This document shows positions 60,463 to 64,000 of a DNA stretch of 64,000 nucleotides, piece after piece. Position numbers and translations under genes: made by a program. The DNA comes from Daphnia pulex (Eukaryota > Arthropoda > Branchiopoda > Diplostraca > Daphniidae): the NCBI RefSeq assembly GCF_021134715.1, contig NC_060027.1:1364001-1428000 (forward strand), read 5' to 3'. Under the pieces are notes generated by a model. It did no database searches, was not told the origin of the DNA, and saw only the letters and a list, made by a program, of their open reading frames with translations. Numbering within the stretch: the stretch's first letter is position 1; each line of letters opens with the position of its first letter.

Positions 60463-61708
60463 TTAATCATTGTACCAATCGAGGAAAAGTATGGAGAAGA
60501 ATAGAACAAGAATAAAAAAGATGATGGCAATTCGAAAACCAGAGTTGCTTTGCAGTGCTTGTCGTAGTTGTTCGTTGCCCTCACGAATATTTTCAGTAGC
60601 CGAGACGGTGGTAGTGGCGATTCGTTCAATATCTTTTTCCTGATCCAGGACTTTTTCTGTCAAAACTTGCTGCAGTTCGGCAATCTTGACGACACGCCCT
60701 GAAATCTGGTTGACTTCTTCCGTTAAACTATTTAATTCGTTAAACAAGAGGGAATTCTCCTTTTCAAACAGTTGAACTTCGGCTACGGTAAAGTTCACGT
60801 TCTCCTCGTCGGCTTTCTTGTCATCGTCGTCGTAACTGGAGTAGACCCTGGGACTGTCGGTGGGACTCTCGTATCCCAGGCTGGATTTTCGGAAACTGGC
60901 CATTCCATCTCCTTCAAGTTTGGTGACTTTGTTGAGCTCATGCTGGCGCTTGGAGTACAACTCCTTCAGCTCGCTGTAAGTTTTGCATACAGATTTAAAG
61001 TATTGCTCTATAATGCTGATCACAATGGTGCGGTGTTCCTTTGTCTGGGCGTTGGCATGAGTCTGAGATGCATTTTCTCGTTTTAGTTCTTGCAAATATT
61101 GGTTACTTGTTTTGATGATGAGTTGGGTGGTATGGTCAAACTCTGCTCGATCAGCTTGACTTAACTTGGGGACCTGGTTGAATAGTTGAACACTTGTATC
61201 CAGATATGCCTTTCGATTCTCCGTCAAGAACTCCTTCAACTTGGCCACATTTGAGACAATCTCTTTGGCTTTCGTTTGGAATTTGGAAAGATCTTTGGAT
61301 GGTCGTGGGAAAATACGATTTGTAGAAAATGTAATAGGGATGTTCGGCGTGTCGGGCCGTTTACTTACAGTTTCCAAGTTGAATAAATTAGACACGAACA
61401 AAACCGTGTCTTTTACCTCTCGTCTATTTTAACACACTCAATATTGTACAGTAAATTGGGGGGAAATAAACAATAGGGGGTAGGGTAACAACGACTGAAT
61501 TTGGGGCCACCTATCGGGGGCCCCCAAGGCAATAGTCGCGTAGGTGCGCCGGTGTTGTTGTGCGGCGTCCTGATCTCGTCGTCGTCTGTTGGAATGGAAT
61601 ATTCCTAACACGATTTGGGTCTTCGGGTTTGTTATTTAATCCCAGAGCTTTATTGCGTGTCCGGACCGTCTTGATGGAGGCCTTAAACAGGGACGTGATA
61701 TCCATCAT
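60463..61708 (-). CDS. STX18: syntaxin-18, ER SNARE
   Basis: The first exon begins at the Met pair at 61708-61703 (MDITSLFKASIKTVRTRNKALG), which matches the syntaxin-18 N-terminus. The main exon runs to the stop at 60463 and contains KAKEIVSNVAKLKEFLTEN, KEHRTIVISIIEQYF, the SNARE helix (AEVQLFEKENSLLFNELNSL to LQQVLTEKVLDQEKDIERIA) and a C-terminal membrane anchor (IAIIFFILVLFFSILFLDW). Syntaxin-18 is the Q-SNARE for Golgi-to-ER retrograde fusion with the NRZ tether, SEC20 and USE1. The junction between the two exons is not settled. A donor at 61600-61603 after DPN and an acceptor near 61425-61435 give an open frame through RPDTPNIPITF, but phase and signals are weak. The 3' end is convergent with heme oxygenase, with only 160 bp between stops. 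Confidence 0.85.
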
Positions 61709-63168
61709 GATCGGTGTTTCCTACAATATATATTTTGATTTGAATATAAACATGTAAATTCTTTATAATTCATTTGTTAGTTACCGCTTGACAATGATTT
61801 TTGAGCAAAAATCTGCCTACACTCAACAGCCGTTCTATTTTTCAGACGTCCACGTCAGTTTGTTGTGGAACTTAGTCCGCCATCTACCAGTCGGTTGCCA
61901 ATTTCGTTGCATTGTATGTTTTTCTTTGGCGCCATTTTTGCCTTGGAGTTAGTTGGAGCTGCCATTCTTTCGTGGGCTCTATTCATTCACTCTACCTTGT
62001 TCGGATCGGAAGTGTGTCCATCAATATTTTCGTTTGCTTACATAGAGCTCAGTCTTAATTTGTGTTGAACAATGTGATATCATGACATTAAAAATTGTAC
62101 TGAGCACAGTGATCCAACTGGATGGAATGTGACGAACATTTTCGTTGGCGAATTTCAACTACACCAGGTCCAACCGGGCTGGAAGCCGGTCGTCACACGT
62201 GCTGATGAGGTAAAAATCCCTTTGTCTGGAGTCTCATGTACGAAAAATATGGCGCCTGATTTTTATTCTATAAATGTAAGGTACTTGATGAAAATGACTA
62301 TCAACCATGCCACGTAGAAATTGTAGGGTTTTTTGCATCATGCAGTGCCATTTTTTAAAATGTAGATCATCTCCCAATTCTAAAAACATAGCGATACAAT
62401 TAAGACAGCCCACACACATTTTACCTTCAATTTTAGAATTGAATTGTTAGGGGTTTTCCAGTGGTGGTCAGTCCATATTTTTTCGATAGACATGAGAACA
62501 TGCATTCCATGAGTTTTTCATTTTGAGTCTGTATTGCTTTCGATCTTGAAGCTTTTATTTTATTACTATATAAGTTGGTGATTATCTCACTTGTTTTTGG
62601 GTTTAATTTGAATAGACTTCCCAACCACACTAAATTAGTAAAAGCCCATGTGAAATCTTTTGAGTTGAGTGGTGTCAAAATCTAAATTATGTTCTTCCCT
62701 AGATATCTCTAGAAGTACCGAAAAAAATCGTCTGGTTTTTAGCTGCTTCACTCGTTAGTTATGGTCCGACAAAAAATCGTATTCCGTCATCTGAGTTGTT
62801 TCGATTGTGCATCAGCTGTTAACTGATTTGTATGACGAGGATCCCCGACAGGAAAAAAGAAATCTTTCGCTTTGCTAGTTTCTTTTATGACCCCACCCAG
62901 TGATATTTAGGCATTTCTGGACCTAAACATTTTGAGCTAGTTCGACCATTAACATGAGCCATCCCGGGCTCTTCATATTTTGTTGATAAGGGAATTAAAG
63001 AAGGATCAGATACCGAAGGATGTTTAAACATTTGTCTGTATTAAGAAGATGATGCCTTTTTCTAGATTAGAACACTTAGAGGGTTTTCTCTCAATTCCAC
63101 GAGATTTTTAAAAGGCCAATGGAGTACTTAGACAATTCGATTTTGAACTCATTTAAAGGTGGAAAAAA
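61709..63168. other. upstream region of syntaxin-18 and 3' flank of the WD40-MYND gene
   Basis: Open frames at 61865-62068 and 62129-62317 look like a hydrophobic stretch and a splice-ended stretch, with no family match that I know. A small duplicated piece is listed separately. The remainder is A+T-rich. Confidence 0.35.
62363..62445. repeat. small duplicate of an exon-intron junction of the neighbouring WD40-MYND gene
   Basis: The stretch beginning GTAGATCATCTCCCAATTC and ending in CTTCAATTTTA closely repeats 63505-63580, which is the edge of an exon of the WD40-MYND gene and its intron. Only about 80 bases are copied. Confidence 0.6.
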
Positions 63169-64000
63169 TTACTTTTTGTGGCAAACAGTTTTATGATTTG
63201 ACCAGTCCGAACGTTGGCATTCCTTGCCACAATATGAGACTGTTCTGCAGCGTGTGCACAGCTTCAGATTTGGTGAGATATTCTTACAGGTAGCACAGTG
63301 GTTTTCAGCAGTGACGTATTCAATAATTCTTAACTGTTAATTGACAAGGGTTTCGTTAAATTACATGAAAATTGAAGCTATTTATTTGCCAAGTACAAAT
63401 AGTTACCTCTTTCTGTCCAGATCTCTCTGAAATGGCCAACTTGCAACTGGCCGAGTCCCAAGACATTGAGCACCGGTGGTGAAACCCTGACGGTGATAAA
63501 GTGTAGATCATCTCCCAATTCTAAAAATGTTGCGAGAAAATTAAGATAGCCATTCCATCACACGTTTACTTTCAATTTTACCTCGGTGGACCAGATAACC
63601 AATTGTCCTTCATAGTCGGTCGATGCGAGATAGCGTCCGTTAGGCGAAAATAAGATTTGACACAGTTTTTGGGAATGTCCATCGAAAAACAAACTTGGTT
63701 GTATTTCCTTTTCCGTTGGCGACCAAACTAAAATAGATCCGTTCTCTAACCCCCTGAAAAAAAGATGAGGAAAAGGCAATTGAGCTCTTACGCAATCTTA
63801 ATCAAGTAATCGATTTGGGATAATTGGATATTAGATGAAAGAAATCTGACCCAACTAAAAATGGTTTTTCCATCGCTCTTTCCACGCTCCCGATTCCGCT
63901 GGATGGGAGTTTCGTTGGACTCCAAACCAATTGGCAACAAGAAGAACTGGATTCTATCATACGTATGGGATCCTCTTTTTCCAATGACCAAATCTGCGTT
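63169..64000 (-). CDS. 3' part of a WD40-MYND protein (runs off the right edge)
   Basis: Minus-strand exons encode propeller strands like those of the kinase fusions. IWSLEKEDPIRM matches their IWSMDIDQPIR, GSILVWSPTEKE matches KIVVWTPLE, and LFSPNGRYLASTDYEG with VIWSTE matches SFSPDGRFLAST with IIWATE. After an exon with NWEMIYTL (matching NWQPVY) comes a last exon that starts RIIEYVTAEN, as in VVEYAVGQ of the fusions, and continues into a MYND finger (CATCKNISPNLKLCTRC, YCGKECQRSDWSNHKTVC), with the stop at 63169-63171. The order propeller then MYND is also that of the F-box gene at 5793-8240. The N-terminal domain is outside the window, so whether it has an F-box is unknown. It may be the closest living relative here of the propeller donor for the kinase fusions. 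Confidence 0.7.

Noticed and set aside
1..64000. CRISPR arrays, bacterial operons or prophage
   Set aside because: Every gene has spliceosomal introns or animal homologues, and no regularly spaced repeats exist.

Overview
The window is an animal nuclear genome segment with compact, intron-rich genes: GT..AG introns are mostly about 60-120 bp, exons are short, and the A+T-rich gaps contain no operons. Gene content and the lineage-specific families (IRE1-like kinases, F-box/WD/MYND proteins, Thr-rich secreted proteins) suggest a crustacean, most likely a Daphnia-type water flea. That assignment is inference from gene style, not from a marker gene.

Left part (1-13.8 kb): the last exons of an unrecognised plus-strand gene; a secreted Thr-rich protein (minus); a decayed DUF4470-like/MYND gene (minus); an F-box/propeller/MYND gene with a duplicated F-box exon (minus); a predicted IRE1-like kinase fused to an ARHGAP21-type RhoGAP domain (minus); and an intronless TMEM63/OSCA-type channel gene (minus).

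Middle part (13.8-41.7 kb): a segmentally duplicated, lineage-specific cluster on the plus strand. Two full copies (15567-20577 and 36991-41676) each encode about 980 residues with the order pseudokinase, active IRE1-like kinase, WD40-type propeller. A third copy (26669-29313) keeps only the propeller. A shorter divergent gene (23131-24203) encodes only a pseudokinase. Copies are preceded by related noncoding sequence of about 1 kb, with GATA-type sites before the two full copies. Two tandem decayed coiled-coil genes (30.6-33.6 kb) sit inside the cluster.

Right part (42.3-64 kb): mostly conserved single-copy genes. These are a SAXO/MAP6-type microtubule protein (minus), an ACSBG/bubblegum acyl-CoA synthetase (plus), a UBE2R/CDC34 ubiquitin-conjugating enzyme (plus), heme oxygenase (plus) and syntaxin-18 (minus, convergent with heme oxygenase). 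The right edge holds the 3' part of a WD40-MYND gene (minus) whose propeller exons resemble those fused to the kinases. The kinase fusions therefore probably arose by joining an IRE1-like kinase pair to a propeller from such a gene.

The most interesting content is the pseudokinase-kinase-propeller family and the kinase-RhoGAP fusion. Both are predicted from splice sites and reading frame alone, without transcript data.
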